Positions 1 through 9,766 of a DNA stretch of 64,000 nucleotides are shown in pieces. The position numbers were made by a program, and so were the translations under genes. The notes beneath the pieces were generated by a model. That model was not told where the DNA came from, did not search any database, and saw only the letters and a program-made list of their open reading frames with translations. This stretch comes from Eutreptiella sp. 'Long Island Sound 2002'. Lineage: Eukaryota > Euglenozoa > Euglenophyceae > Eutreptiales > Eutreptiaceae. The DNA is taken from positions 58,871,919 to 58,935,918 of the forward strand of contig OZ038385.1 in NCBI GenBank assembly GCA_964036045.1. Direction: 5' to 3'. Positions within the stretch are counted from its first letter, which is position 1. Each line of letters starts with the position of its first letter.

Positions 1-376
1 CGATTCCCACTAGATCCCCCATCCTAGCCACCCTGTGGCATACCACACCAGTACATGGTCACCCACTAGGCATGGTAAGTGCCCCGTTGCAGAGGGGGTA
101 CACTACTAGTACTACCAAACCGGTAGTTTTTAGGCATGTTTTGTAGTATATAGGTGACCATGTAGTGAGACACCAGATTTCTAGCCATGGGTGTAGGAAA
201 AGTACCCCACCAGGACTTGGAGGCTTCCTTGTGGATGTGGTGCATGGGGGGACAGTGCGGTCGTTGGATATTCGCCGGGGCAACCCCAGGACTTCATCAT
301 GGCCGCCATACGGGTTATGGGACATCAATGTCACCAAGACGGCGGGATTGGGGGACGTATTGGTCCGGTTATCTTA
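1..376. other. flank without recognisable gene
   Basis: Short open frames occur on both strands but none has a recognisable motif or a convincing start. The stretch lies outside the candidate inverted-repeat element that begins at 377 and carries none of its palindromes. I see nothing else here. Confidence 0.5.
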
Positions 377-884
377 GGAGGCCTTAATTGCCTGCCCTGG
401 TGACCCTCAAGAAGTCGAATTTGTTACCCTGAAATGGGGTGTTTTTTTAGGGTATGAAATGCAGGGGGGGGGGGGTCACTGTTTTAGTTTATGTTTTAAA
501 AGCCCTTTTGTGCACCATACCAAGGTTCCAATTCTAAATAGTCAATTTCAACCCCCAAATCAGCCAAATTCCAAAAATGAAGCGAAATTTCGCCACTCCT
601 TTGAAATTGGCCGATATCATACCCCTTTTTCATGCATTTTTTGACTCATGAGACGCGAAATTTCGCCACTCCTTCATTATTTGATGTTTTGATACCCTTA
701 TTGTGTATTTGTATATTTGTGTGCTAATTTGATTTCATTTGTCCCGAAATTTGTGCCTTTGATGAATTTTATGAACATTCCGACAATCTTGACGTGCAGT
801 ATGTTCCGTGTTCTGAGGCAAATATGTGAGTACTTGCTTTGAGGTGACCACAGGACATGGATCCGGCACTGCTAAGGGTGGTTT

Positions 885-1770
885 GTGGCAAGTCGTGAGT
901 TTCAGAACGTTGATGACCTCATGACGGATGTTGCCAATGGGGGCTGTGCAAGGTTATTGGCTGTGTGGGCCCTGGCAATGCGGACAAATCAACGATTACG
1001 GAAGGACTTTACACGGTTGCTGTTTGCCCATGGAATATGGAAGAAGCCCCGTTGGTACACTGTTTTCTCAAATCAATTGCTATGCTTGTGGCGACTTCTG
1101 AGAAAGATGGCAGCCCCTCATGCACAGTCCCAGGATGTACCAATACCTATTTCATTGAGCCGGAGGACCCGCCGATTGTTGGCTCCCACATGACTTGTGC
1201 ATGCAGCTATGCCCTCACTTACTGCCAATGCGCGACAACAAGCAACTTGGCTTTGGCAAAGCATGCAGAACCACCAAATGGCGCTCTGGTATGACAATTG
1301 GGTGAAAAAGAATTATTGGCTGGACCCGCTGCATCCTGACCACTCCATAAATTGCACAGTTGTGGCCGTGTTACATTTGCCAGCCCTACCACCATTTCTC
1401 GGTCATGTCTCACTACTTGATGCCATTCAGACAATTGGGGCGCGTGTTGATGCTTTACAACTTTGTCATGCGGATTTGTTTCGGCGGGTTTATGCTCTTC
1501 CTGACATGATTTAGCGTACCTTTGTCAGAGTCCCCCTGGACATTGTGCAGCAAAATGTGCTATCTCTCCGTTGGCAACCAATGATGCTGTCTCAACTACG
1601 GTGTGGAACCAAAACTGGATCACTTGAAACTGCTAAATGCAATCCGGCATGTGCAGCAGGCAACTCGTCATGATTTACCACTGTGTGTGGATATGAAGAT
1701 TCACTATGAGCTCTTGAAATACCTGTATGGGCAGAGTTACACATCATGGAACTTCTAGCTGCACTGGTCA
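885..1770 (+). pseudogene. degenerate 5' part of transposase-like gene
   Basis: Protein-like sequence runs through this stretch but changes frame several times. The clearest segment is 1,197-1,514, with WYDNWVKKNYWLDP followed by a hydrophobic stretch and a leucine-rich helix (LLDAIQTIGARVDAL). Further fragments around 1,640-1,740 read DLPLCVDMKIHYELLKYLYG. Breaks may be introns or mutations; I could not place convincing splice sites for all of them. The order and direction match the larger open frame that begins at 1,813, so I treat this as the upstream part of the same gene. The family is not identified. The overall look recalls large DDE-type transposases of protists, but no catalytic triad is securely visible. 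Confidence 0.25.
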
Positions 1771-1812
1771 AGCCTGCCCCTCATCTACGGGGTTTGGCAC
1801 CCGTACACGCAT

Positions 1813-3155
1813 ATGATCACCATGCTTTACCGCAACTGTTTGCCCATTATCTGTCTGATCGAGAGAGTACACACCGATTTCAAGGAAGGGGATGCAGTAC
1901 CAACAAAGGTGAAGCTCCTTCATATGGAGAAGACAATACTGGCGCTTTGTGTGAATGCTGGCACTTACCTACCAAGAGTTCAGGCAAAACTTGATGCATT
2001 TGCCGTTGCGGCACACAATGGACCATTGACGAATATGCAGTCTAAAGGCAAGGAGCTACTTTTGGGGTTGAAGGTTTTGTTAAAGGAGTATTGCCGTGCT
2101 GCATTTAGGATTGGTGTCCTTGTGAGAGACTGCAATTGGGCTGGTAGAGATCCCGGAAGTGGGAAGAATGCCTTGGCAGTGCTGGAGTCCTGTTTGTTGG
2201 TTATGCTTTCTTTGGTGGGGGATCAATGGGAGAATGTGGAGTACATCAAGACATTGGTGGCTGCTCTGGTCACATGGCAGTGTTGGCACTCTCGAACGCC
2301 CGGTTGTATTCACAGAGAGGGATATGGGGAGGCTATGTTGAGCAAGTTGTGTGCACAGTGCCGGATATGGACTACCATCACATCCCTGAGTGGCACCTCT
2401 AAAACTTTTGTAGCGTTGAGTAAGACCCTGACAGGGAGGAAGCACCTGCGGTTCTCACTGATAGAGAAGTGTGTGAAGCGGTATGGGTCCAATCTGAGGA
2501 AGTTTATTCTGAGTGTGTCCGTTGCATGCTTGCCCATTGTACAATGGAAGCCGCCACCCCTTCGGGAAGTAGAAGCAGTTGTGTTGCGTAGTGTAGATGA
2601 CCTTCGGTTTCCTAGTACGTTTGCAGCCGTTCCACCACGTAGCATTCTTTTTGGTGTGTTCCACAAATATATTAGGACCCTTCTTCGTAAGAATCCCCCA
2701 AGCGATGACCTTCTTACGGTTCTACAGCAAACAGTGCCTCCATGAACGATTGCCGGGCAACGGAATGCGGATATCCAGAGAGTGATGCAAATTACCCGCC
2801 CGCCGAAGCCCAAACCCAAACCCAAACCCAAACCAGGGAAACCGGTTGCACAACTAGGTGCCCCCCTCCCCCCCCCGAGACACGGTGCACCCATCGCCAA
2901 AATTGCCCCAAGGAATCCAAAACCACCAGCCAAACCTGGCCCACGGCAGCCGCAGAATAGGGTGCATCATCCGAATGGGGGGGGGGGGGGGCAGGTGCGG
3001 ACAATGCGAGCGATGACGAGGATGATGGACCCGAGGTGGCCTTGTTTGCAAGCCACAGTGACAGTGATAACAGTAATGTGTCGGATGATTGCGACATAGT
3101 AGCCATTTTGGATGAAGAGGAGGTTTTTGGACAGGATACTTCACAATGGGACTGA
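1813..3155 (+). pseudogene. unidentified transposon gene A, frame-broken
   Basis: An open frame runs from 1,813 to 2,745 (310 codons), then continues in the same frame past one TGA into a PKPKPKPKP-rich linker (about 2,782-2,975). A run of 15 G at 2,977-2,991 shifts the frame. After it, a tail rich in Asp, Glu and Ser (SDDEDDGPEVA, then DSDNSNVSDD) reads to a TGA at 3,153-3,155. The body is mostly helical, with a GVWHPYTHMITMLYR-like segment just upstream (about 1,780) and many basic residues (LTGRKHLRF). The layout of helical body, Pro/Lys linker and acidic tail is consistent across the frame breaks, so these are pieces of one former protein. I do not recognise the family. One in-frame stop and one homopolymer shift suggest a decayed copy, though the shift could be a sequencing error in the G run. 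Confidence 0.4.
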
Positions 3156-3674
3156 CATACCTGTTGTCTTCACAATGTACCGGATATTGTCCCTTGATGC
3201 TCGTGTTTTTGCATGGAGTGGCGAAATTTCGCCACATTGGAGATGTTTGGTGTTTTCAATGTTGTTTTTAGCACCTTTTGGTTTGAGACGCGAAATTTCG
3301 CTTGCTTTTGGGTTTTGTGTGTTTTGAGCCTGTGTCCCACAGGGTACTGTTACGCTGCTGCCACTTGTACCACTAATGTGCTATTCATTTTTGTGTATGA
3401 TCCCGACTCTCATGACTTTGCGTATTACATTTTGCTGAGACTGTCATGATGTGTGATTTCAGCTGCTCTCTGCAGCATTCGTGGATTTCCCCTTGCAAAG
3501 GCTATAATTTAGGAATAACTCGTCCGGAAACAACCAAATCACCACTGTCTGTCAATGTGATCCATGCCCAGAATACCCTGATTTCCTCTAGGCCCCAACT
3601 GTCATGTCATCTCTACCCCCAAAATCAAACACCAACGTGCCTGTGGCCCCAGAGGCACCCTCTTTATCATAACC

Positions 3675-4417
3675 TTGCATGGGTCCTCCGAGGGCCCCAG
3701 TCAACGGAATCCGCACAGCCGGGGGAACAAGAAGGCCACTCCGAAAACAGTCACTCTAGCAGATGCCGTCCAGAAGACAGTGGTGTTATCCCACAAGGTC
3801 CTGCGGGTGGATGTCAACCGTGAGCATGGGCAAATCCGGAAGGTCAGCGAGACCAAACTAAAGCTGCCGCTGCAGGATTTGGCAAGGGTACCTCCCGTGG
3901 GGATCATCAAGGGAGTACTGGTCTGGCCTGACAATTGTATGTTGCTGCACTTGCTTCTACACGTCTGTCGTTTGTGTACTGGCCTCGGGACGAATTTTCT
4001 TCTGTTATTGCCTCAGTGGGTAGCTTCGGGATCATTGGTGGTCAGCATGTCTTTTGTGCGGCGAGGAGACTGGCCAGTGAACGTGTGAAAAACAATCTGG
4101 ACCCTTTGAGATGGCAACTGGAGTTTGAGTGTATGGTTCTGAAGTGGGATACTCCCTTGCGCAAGAGGAGACACCTAGCCGGCCACCAGCAGACAGCACA
4201 ACTGTCGGGCACAGGAGCATGCATGAGTGGGAGGGCAAGGCTGCTGATGGAGAACTTGGAGGAGCCTGAGAATGCTGATCTCAGTCTCACTGACGTGTGC
4301 CGCCAGATGTTGGAGGAGGCTGGACTGACAGCCGATGAAGGAAGCCTGGTGTGTGACTGTTGCTGTGATGCGCATTACTGTCCTGAGCCCGAAAAAATTT
4401 GGTTGTATGCACTGTAG
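3675..4417 (+). pseudogene. gene B 5' part, possible ParB-like fold
   Basis: Two overlapping frames make a continuous-looking protein if one shift is allowed near 3,930. The first (from 3,675) has a basic start and reads LKLPLQDLARVPPVG then GVLVWPDN. The second (from 3,935) reads VYWPRDEFSSVIASVGSFG, then IIGGQHVFCAARRLASE, then an acidic segment and a Cys-rich end. The pattern of a short strand, a proline-rich turn and then GGQH followed by AAR resembles the GxHR..AA signature of ParB/sulfiredoxin-like domains. This rests on one motif only and the usual Arg after His is missing. The locus follows gene A in the same direction and lies in the same palindrome domain, so it probably belongs to the same element. 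Confidence 0.3.
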
Positions 4418-4457
4418 GATTCTGTTGCACGACGCTGGCTACCCTTGGCTAGAATGA

Positions 4458-6140
4458 TTGATGCAACTGGCTATACAGCAATTGATGGAGTACGCAATTT
4501 TGAGAACAGGAGGATCCCCTTGGCAGTTGGATCATTCAAACCATTGGAGGGGCTCATTGGACCACACCTTGCACAGTGTGCCAGATACATGGAGACTCCA
4601 CGAGCTACTGTTGCAGGACTGGCTAAAGTGGCACGTGAATGCCAACGGGAAATGCGATGGGGCTGGGTTGTTATGCATCCTGACTGTCCAGAGGAGTTGG
4701 TTCACCCATCCCGCAGTATGTTGTGCAGGCATCCTGAATTGCACTATGAAAACATCGAATTCTGCTGATATTGGCAAAATTTCGCGTCTCAGGTGGAAAC
4801 ATGGTATGGACACCCAGTTTTTCTCTATAACAGGAAGTACATCCGAGATTGCTACCCTACAGCGTCATATCAAGGGGATTGGTGCATTGAAGTTCCGTTG
4901 TGCAGACTGGGTGTACACTGATGACATGCCTATGCCTCCCTGGGACTCTGTGTGCAAGGCCGAATTTTGGACATCCTCAAAATACGTAGACTGCAGGAGC
5001 CACCTGGCTAGACTTCGGAATTCTTTTGACATTGCCAGCTCCGAAGGGAATGTGGTTCACTTGAAGACAGTCTCTGGTTTTGGTGCAGATGCTACTGGCG
5101 GTGAGTCCCCCTTTCAGCATTGTCTTTTGAATCCTACTACCATTTTGAATGCTACTGTCGTTGGGTTGCCGTTCATACTGGCTGTCATTGAGGTTCCAAA
5201 GGGCTGGTCCATGGGTCTACCACCTCTTGCTGTGAGACATGTTTCAATGGGGAAACCACTGGTGGTTGCTGGTGAACTGGCGGACGTTCGAATCATCATG
5301 AGCCAGCTGCAGACTGACCTAGCTGAGGAGGGAGTGAATCAGGTGAGTGTCATGGTGTACAACAATGGCAGCTGCAGTCCAAATTTCACTATGATGCAAT
5401 TAGTGATGACAATTGTCACGTTGACTCCAATTCCAAGGAAGGTACATTGCCCCGTGTGAATTGATACCCCAAATTCGAAAAATGCAGCGAAATTTCGCCA
5501 CTCCCGCCATTTTGCCCAATTTGCACCATCTGTTTAGCAGCCGATGTACGTTATGTTCAGTGAAGGCCCATTACCCAGTATCCTCTGTCCAGACGCTGTT
5601 CATTGGGTGCTAGATGTTCTGAAAGTCCCTGTGAATCTTACAAACTGGGTGCTGGTGGGGTCTTGCTCTCCAAGTCTGGCTGTTCAGCTTCACACTCGTC
5701 TCAAGTCGGAAATTTCGGTTACATTTGGTTTCCTCAAAGCTGTGGTTGATGAACTACCGAAAGAAACTGTTGAGCTCACAACTGGTACTTCAAGAGAGGC
5801 TGACTCTCTGGCCCCAATCTACTGGGCGTTTGTGTTGCCACAACTGGACAACGGTGTGCCTCTCGACAGGACTAGAATGGCTTATGTACCTGATGACCCT
5901 GATGAACAAGACTGCATGGATAGTATGCCGGCCGTGGATGCCAAGCCCGAGGGAACCCCAAAGCCGAAGGCATCTAAGCCAAAGGCGAAGAATGGGGCGG
6001 CCAACAACAATCCCCCCGGTGTCGATGCAGGTGGCAGTGCCGAGCCCCAAGCAACGCCTACGAAAAGGGCTCGATCACCCTCTGTTGAGGCTCCAGCGGC
6101 ACAAGATGATGAGGAGCAGACACATCAGCAGAGTCAATAG
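4458..6140 (+). pseudogene. gene B 3' part with intron and basic tail
   Basis: One frame is open from 4,458 to 5,459 and again from 5,541 to 6,140. A phase-0 intron from 5,343 (GTGAGT) to 5,540 (TTTAGCAG) joins the two and removes the intervening stops, giving EEGVNQ followed by PMYVMFSEG. The C-terminal part has a Pro/Lys-rich segment (EGTPKPKASKPKAKNG) and ends with a low-complexity Gln/Glu tail (DDEEQTHQQSQ). An alternative frame over 4,445-4,768 also looks protein-like (EGLIGPHLAQCARYME), so the start of this part is uncertain and another intron or shift is likely near 4,700-4,790. I do not recognise the family. The Pro/Lys linker resembles that of gene A. Confidence 0.35.
5343..5540 (+). 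other. predicted spliceosomal intron carrying a palindrome
   Basis: The 198-bp stretch starts CAG/GTGAGT and ends TGTTTAGCAG. It joins two open frames in phase 0 and removes a TGA at 5,457. The GCGAAATTTCGC palindrome at 5,487-5,498 lies near its 3' third. Prediction rests on splice-site consensus and frame only. Confidence 0.5.
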
Positions 6141-6990
6141 TTGGCCACGCCACACAAAGGCAATACACATCCACTGTTTGAGCCGAAAGGACAGTCACCG
6201 TCACCAGCGGGATCGGAGAACTTTGCGAATTTGGTGAGTGGTGGGACTGCACCAGCAGCCCAGCCACAACAACAACCTCAAAAAGGAACGCGTTTGGGGA
6301 ACAAACGACGACGGTGATTTGGTGTTGACTGTCATGATGAGACGATGGTGACTGCGGAACCACCATCCTCTGAGCAGTCATTTTGAATTTTAATTTGTGT
6401 CTAACTTTATTTGATTTGTTATTCTGACACACCCTTTGTGGGTGTTGGCACGTGGAATTGCCTTTTGTCGGCAACATTTGGTAATTTCTTTGATGTAGTT
6501 TTTGTGTATTGATTGATTATAAAGAGTTCCCTATGGTTCGAATCGTATGTGTGTGATATTTTGTATCAATCTTGTACTGTAGCAAGCAGGCCATGCACTG
6601 ACAGTATTTCATACCTCATTATACTGCATTTTGCCAAATGTGGCGAAATTTCGCGTCTCGATGAAATCCCATGAAAATGGGGGTCTGTTGCACCATACAT
6701 CAGTGTACTGTTTCACAGAGTGTCCTCTGAACACAACAGAACCCCTTCAATGGACAATGCAATTTGTCCTTGAGTGCTATTTCTTTGAATTTGAATGCCT
6801 GTTTTGGATGGTTTGCAGTTTCCTCAATTGCAGGCAAAATGGTCCAATTGGACAATATGGGGCATGATTCCAGTCAAAAACTTCATACCTTGTGCGCTGT
6901 GTGCAATTGGGGGTAGGAATTCACCTTTTTTTTCACCCCATGAATGGCCTTCATTTCGCACCCCCCCCTCCCCGGGCAATTAAGGCCTCC

Positions 6991-7352
6991 CAAGGTTGTT
7001 GCAAGACAATCCTGGGAACCGGAACCCGGTGAAGGTATCACTTTGTGACATAAACATGTGGTGGACGGTTGCAAAGGTTGTGTACAATAGGGAGCATGTT
7101 GCTTAGTACGCGGTGCGCTCCGTGACATATGCCCTGTCTATGGGATTTGGCACGCTTACAAGGCTTCTGTCACTGCTTTATACAAGGCTTTTTAACCTTT
7201 TTTTATCTGCCTGGTGTATGATGGCTTCTTAATGGATCCAACTGCCACACGTGTGTACTAGTACCCCGCTCTCATTGTCCTGGAGAGGCTCATTCTTTCG
7301 CGCTACCTTGCGTATCCCGCACTATAGTCTCAATTCGACCGTGCTTCCGGAG
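6991..7352. other. spacer, no gene seen
   Basis: This is the spacer between the right inverted repeat of the first element and the first copy of the second palindrome family. Only short open frames occur, none with recognisable content. Confidence 0.4.
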
Positions 7353-7413
7353 TTTCACCGTTGATAGTGAAACTTCCTTTTGGAAGGAGCGCTGGGGGGC
7401 CCTGCGGGAATTA

Positions 7414-8073
7414 TTGCAGGCTTATGTTCCTGCTGTCTTGCAGCACTGGATAATGGTGCATGACTGCTCCTGGAGACATCGGGCCTTTGGCACTGGTGTT
7501 GCAGCACGCAAGGTTTTAGAATGCAGCCTGGGTCCGCTGCGGAAGATCAAGCCGACACGTAGTGGCGGCAACTATAAAAACAGTATCCGCATTGCTCTCC
7601 TTCTGTGGAGTTCCTTCCATGATGCATTGCCAGGTACTGCACATGTTGATGAGAAAGGGGAATCTACGCTGTCTTGTCTTGTGAAAGCATCAAAGCATGA
7701 TCTCAGTGCTACCACACTCGAGCAATATGAGTCCTTGTTTTTAACCATCAGAAAGGCTCGACGAGGAACCAGCTTCCAGCAGAAGCCCCATATAACATTG
7801 GGATGTGTCCAAACGGTGCAGGGTAGGTTGCAAAACCTGTTGCAACGTTTGACCTCAAGCACGGCCCCCTTTGTGGATATCGGAACAAGTGAGATGGAGG
7901 ATAATCCTAAGGCCTCCTGTGTAACAGATACCAACATTTGCCCAGACAGTTTCAAATTTCCACTTGCCCTCATGGACTCCACAAGCCTAGTTGAGTCGGA
8001 GTACATCCTACTGCACCAACGCCTTCACACTCTTCTTCTTCTTTTTTTTTTACCCCTCTGGCAAAGCTTTTGA
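7414..8073 (+). CDS. unidentified open frame upstream of hAT remnant
   Basis: A 219-codon open frame with protein-like composition begins 42 bp after the first copy of the TTTCACTG palindrome. It reads MQAYVPAVLQHWIMVHDC near the start and has basic stretches (GPLRKIKPTRSGG). Its end runs into a pyrimidine tract (CTTCTTCTTCTTTTTTTTTT) that looks like the 3' end of an intron, so the real exon probably stops earlier. I do not recognise the sequence. Position and strand would fit a 5' exon of the hAT-like gene that follows, but I see no BED zinc finger or catalytic motif that would confirm this. Confidence 0.3.
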   Translation: MQAYVPAVLQHWIMVHDCSWRHRAFGTGVAARKVLECSLGPLRKIKPTRSGGNYKNSIRIALLLWSSFHDALPGTAHVDEKGESTLSCLVKASKHDLSATTLEQYESLFLTIRKARRGTSFQQKPHITLGCVQTVQGRLQNLLQRLTSSTAPFVDIGTSEMEDNPKASCVTDTNICPDSFKFPLALMDSTSLVESEYILLHQRLHTLLLLFFLPLWQSF

Positions 8074-8346
8074 CAAGGCTGACTGCCGGACTGTAGCTGG
8101 TCAGATGATCCAGCATCAGCAACCACCCCGTGGTCGTGACTATAGTTCTTTTTTTGATGACTATGCAGGAACAGCTGCACGCCTACGTGGAATGCTACCA
8201 CTTGATGCAGGGCTATGCGTTCGCCAAAACTTTGGCGAGCCTGGCGAGTGGACTTGCTTTGGCTTTGGCGAGTAAATTTCCCATAGTTCCTAAAGGGGTA
8301 CTGTGGGAGTGGTTCTCGGCCAATGGCGCGTAGGGACCGTTGGGTG

Positions 8347-8567
8347 GAATTATGGGGAATTATGGGGAATTATGGGGAATTATGGGGAGTTATGGGGAAT
8401 TATGGGGAATTATGGTTCAACCATGGGCAATTATTGGGAATTATGGGACAATTTTGGTTCATCCATGGGGAATTATGGGGAAATTTGGAGAATTATGGGG
8501 AATTATGGGGAATTATGGGGAATCATGGGGTTCTATGGGGAATTATGGGGAATTTTGCTGCTGTTGC
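8347..8567 (+). repeat. GGGGAATTAT minisatellite in hAT intron 1
   Basis: About 220 bp of a degenerate 10-bp unit, GGGGAATTAT, read on the plus strand, lies inside the predicted intron 8,272-8,606. All three frames are open across it, which yields meaningless repeat peptides. The complementary array sits in the next intron. Confidence 0.85.
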
Positions 8568-9461
8568 TGGTGTCTATCTTATTCCTTTTGTGCTCCTTCC
8601 CCACAGACATGTCACATTCAAATTTTCATGCTTTCAACAATGTCTTGTACGTTCGTTTATCGTACCTTTACAAACCCCCCAGGGAGTACCTGTCGCAGGG
8701 TCATCTGGCTAGGGTCATGAAGTGAATGTATGCACAAATTGAACATTCACAGGCAAGGGCTGTGGGCACGCTACGGGATCCGAGGGTGCACAAACCACAC
8801 ATTCACAGAGCATGGGTGTTGTTGAGTGCATTGCGGGCCCGGCTCAATAGTTATACCACAGATTTTGGACCGGCCACGGAGTCTTTGCTGAAAAAAGAAA
8901 CTGATGGGCGGAGGTGGCACACAGCTGGTGATCGCGAGAGCTTAAAAGCTGTGTTGAACGCCGCGGTACAAAGATCGGATAAGTACCTCGGATTACTAGC
9001 GTATGCCAAATCCGCCAGGGTTTTTGACCCCCGCGAGCGTGAACAATTGCCCAAAGAAATTGAAAATTATGTGACCGCGGATAAGGTCCAAAGGGTGGTA
9101 CCAGGAAATATGGCTGCCACCCTGGCCACTGAGTGGGAGTTCTATTGGATTCTACCCGCTGTTCCCGCTCAGCTTGACGTAATGGCATGGTGGAGAGGCA
9201 TGAAACGCCAACTCCCCCAAATGGCAACGCTTGCCATTCGCACGTTATCCATCCCGCAAACTGCCGCCGACGTTGAGCGGTGCAATAGCTTTTACAAACT
9301 GACCCGCACGGACAAGCAACACTCCTTGGGAGATGCGCATCATTTGGGACGCTTAAGTTTCGTTATGAACGGTATTGTTCCGCCGCCTATGGGCGTTTGA
9401 CATGAGGCCATGTGAATGAATGTCTTCCGGACTTGTGTTGCACACGCATCATGAAACTTCC

Positions 9462-9766
9462 CCATACAACCCCATACAACCCCATTATTCCCCATAGTTC
9501 CCCATAGAACCCCATAATTCCCCAAAATTTCCCCATAATTCCCCATAATTCCCCAAAATTTCCCCATAATTCCCCATAATTCCCCATAGAACCCCACAAT
9601 TCCCCATAATTCCCCATAATTCCCCAAAATTTCCCCATAATTCCCCGTAATTCCCCATAGAACCCCATAATTCCCTATAATTCCCCATAATTCCCCATAA
9701 TTCCCCATAATTCCCCATAATTCCCCATAATTCCCCATCATTCCCCATATTTCTCCATAATTCCTA
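9462..9766 (-). repeat. inverted GGGGAATTAT minisatellite in hAT intron 2
   Basis: About 305 bp of the same 10-bp unit appear here as its reverse complement (ATAATTCCCC), inside the predicted intron 9,372-9,781. Variants with CCCAAAATTT and CCCATAGAAC are interspersed, as in the first array (AAATTTGG, GGTTCTATGG). The two arrays could pair over about 200 bp in a transcript. Confidence 0.85.

Larger units (their letters stand above)
582..6654. repeat. GCGAAATTTCGC palindrome family (7 copies)
   Basis: Copies lie at 582-593, 655-666, 3,218-3,235 (an 18-bp perfect palindrome GTGGCGAAATTTCGCCAC), 3,290-3,301, 4,773-4,786 (one mismatch), 5,487-5,498 and 6,643-6,654. Flanks alternate between GAGAC or its complement GTCTC on one side and CCACT-type sequence on the other. 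Two copies precede the first gene locus, two lie between the loci, one lies in a well-supported intron of the second (5,343-5,540), and one follows it. The copy at 4,773 is in or near a possible intron. Multiple short palindromes in non-coding parts would fit binding sites for an element protein or structural RNA elements; that is inference. Confidence 0.7.
377..6990. mobile_element. candidate 6.6-kb DNA transposon with 16-bp TIRs
   Basis: GGAGGCCTTAATTGCC at 377-392 recurs as its exact reverse complement at 6,975-6,990. Between them lie two degenerate gene loci on the plus strand (about 0.9-3.2 kb and 3.7-6.1 kb) and every copy of the GCGAAATTTCGC palindrome in the window. I infer one mobile element because the palindrome family, both gene loci and the inverted repeats share the same limits. 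I could not find a matching target-site duplication in the bases next to the repeats. The inverted repeat is short, so chance is not fully excluded. The type of element is unknown. Confidence 0.45.

Noticed and set aside
3099-3111. GTAGCCATTTTGG, a 13-base match to the dinoflagellate spliced leader
   Set aside because: It lies within the acidic coding tail of gene A (encoding part of DIVAILDEE) and lacks the rest of the leader, so it does not support a dinoflagellate origin.
6535-6548. GGTTCGAATC resembling a tRNA T-arm
   Set aside because: The flanking bases do not form the five-pair T stem, and no acceptor or anticodon arm is found nearby.
8303-8725. Three overlapping long open frames with GNYGELWG-like repeats
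   Set aside because: They are translations of the 10-bp minisatellite. A unit without stops is open in all frames.
8347-9766. Regular repeats that might suggest a CRISPR-like array
   Set aside because: The units are contiguous without spacers and degenerate, and the context is a eukaryotic hAT gene.
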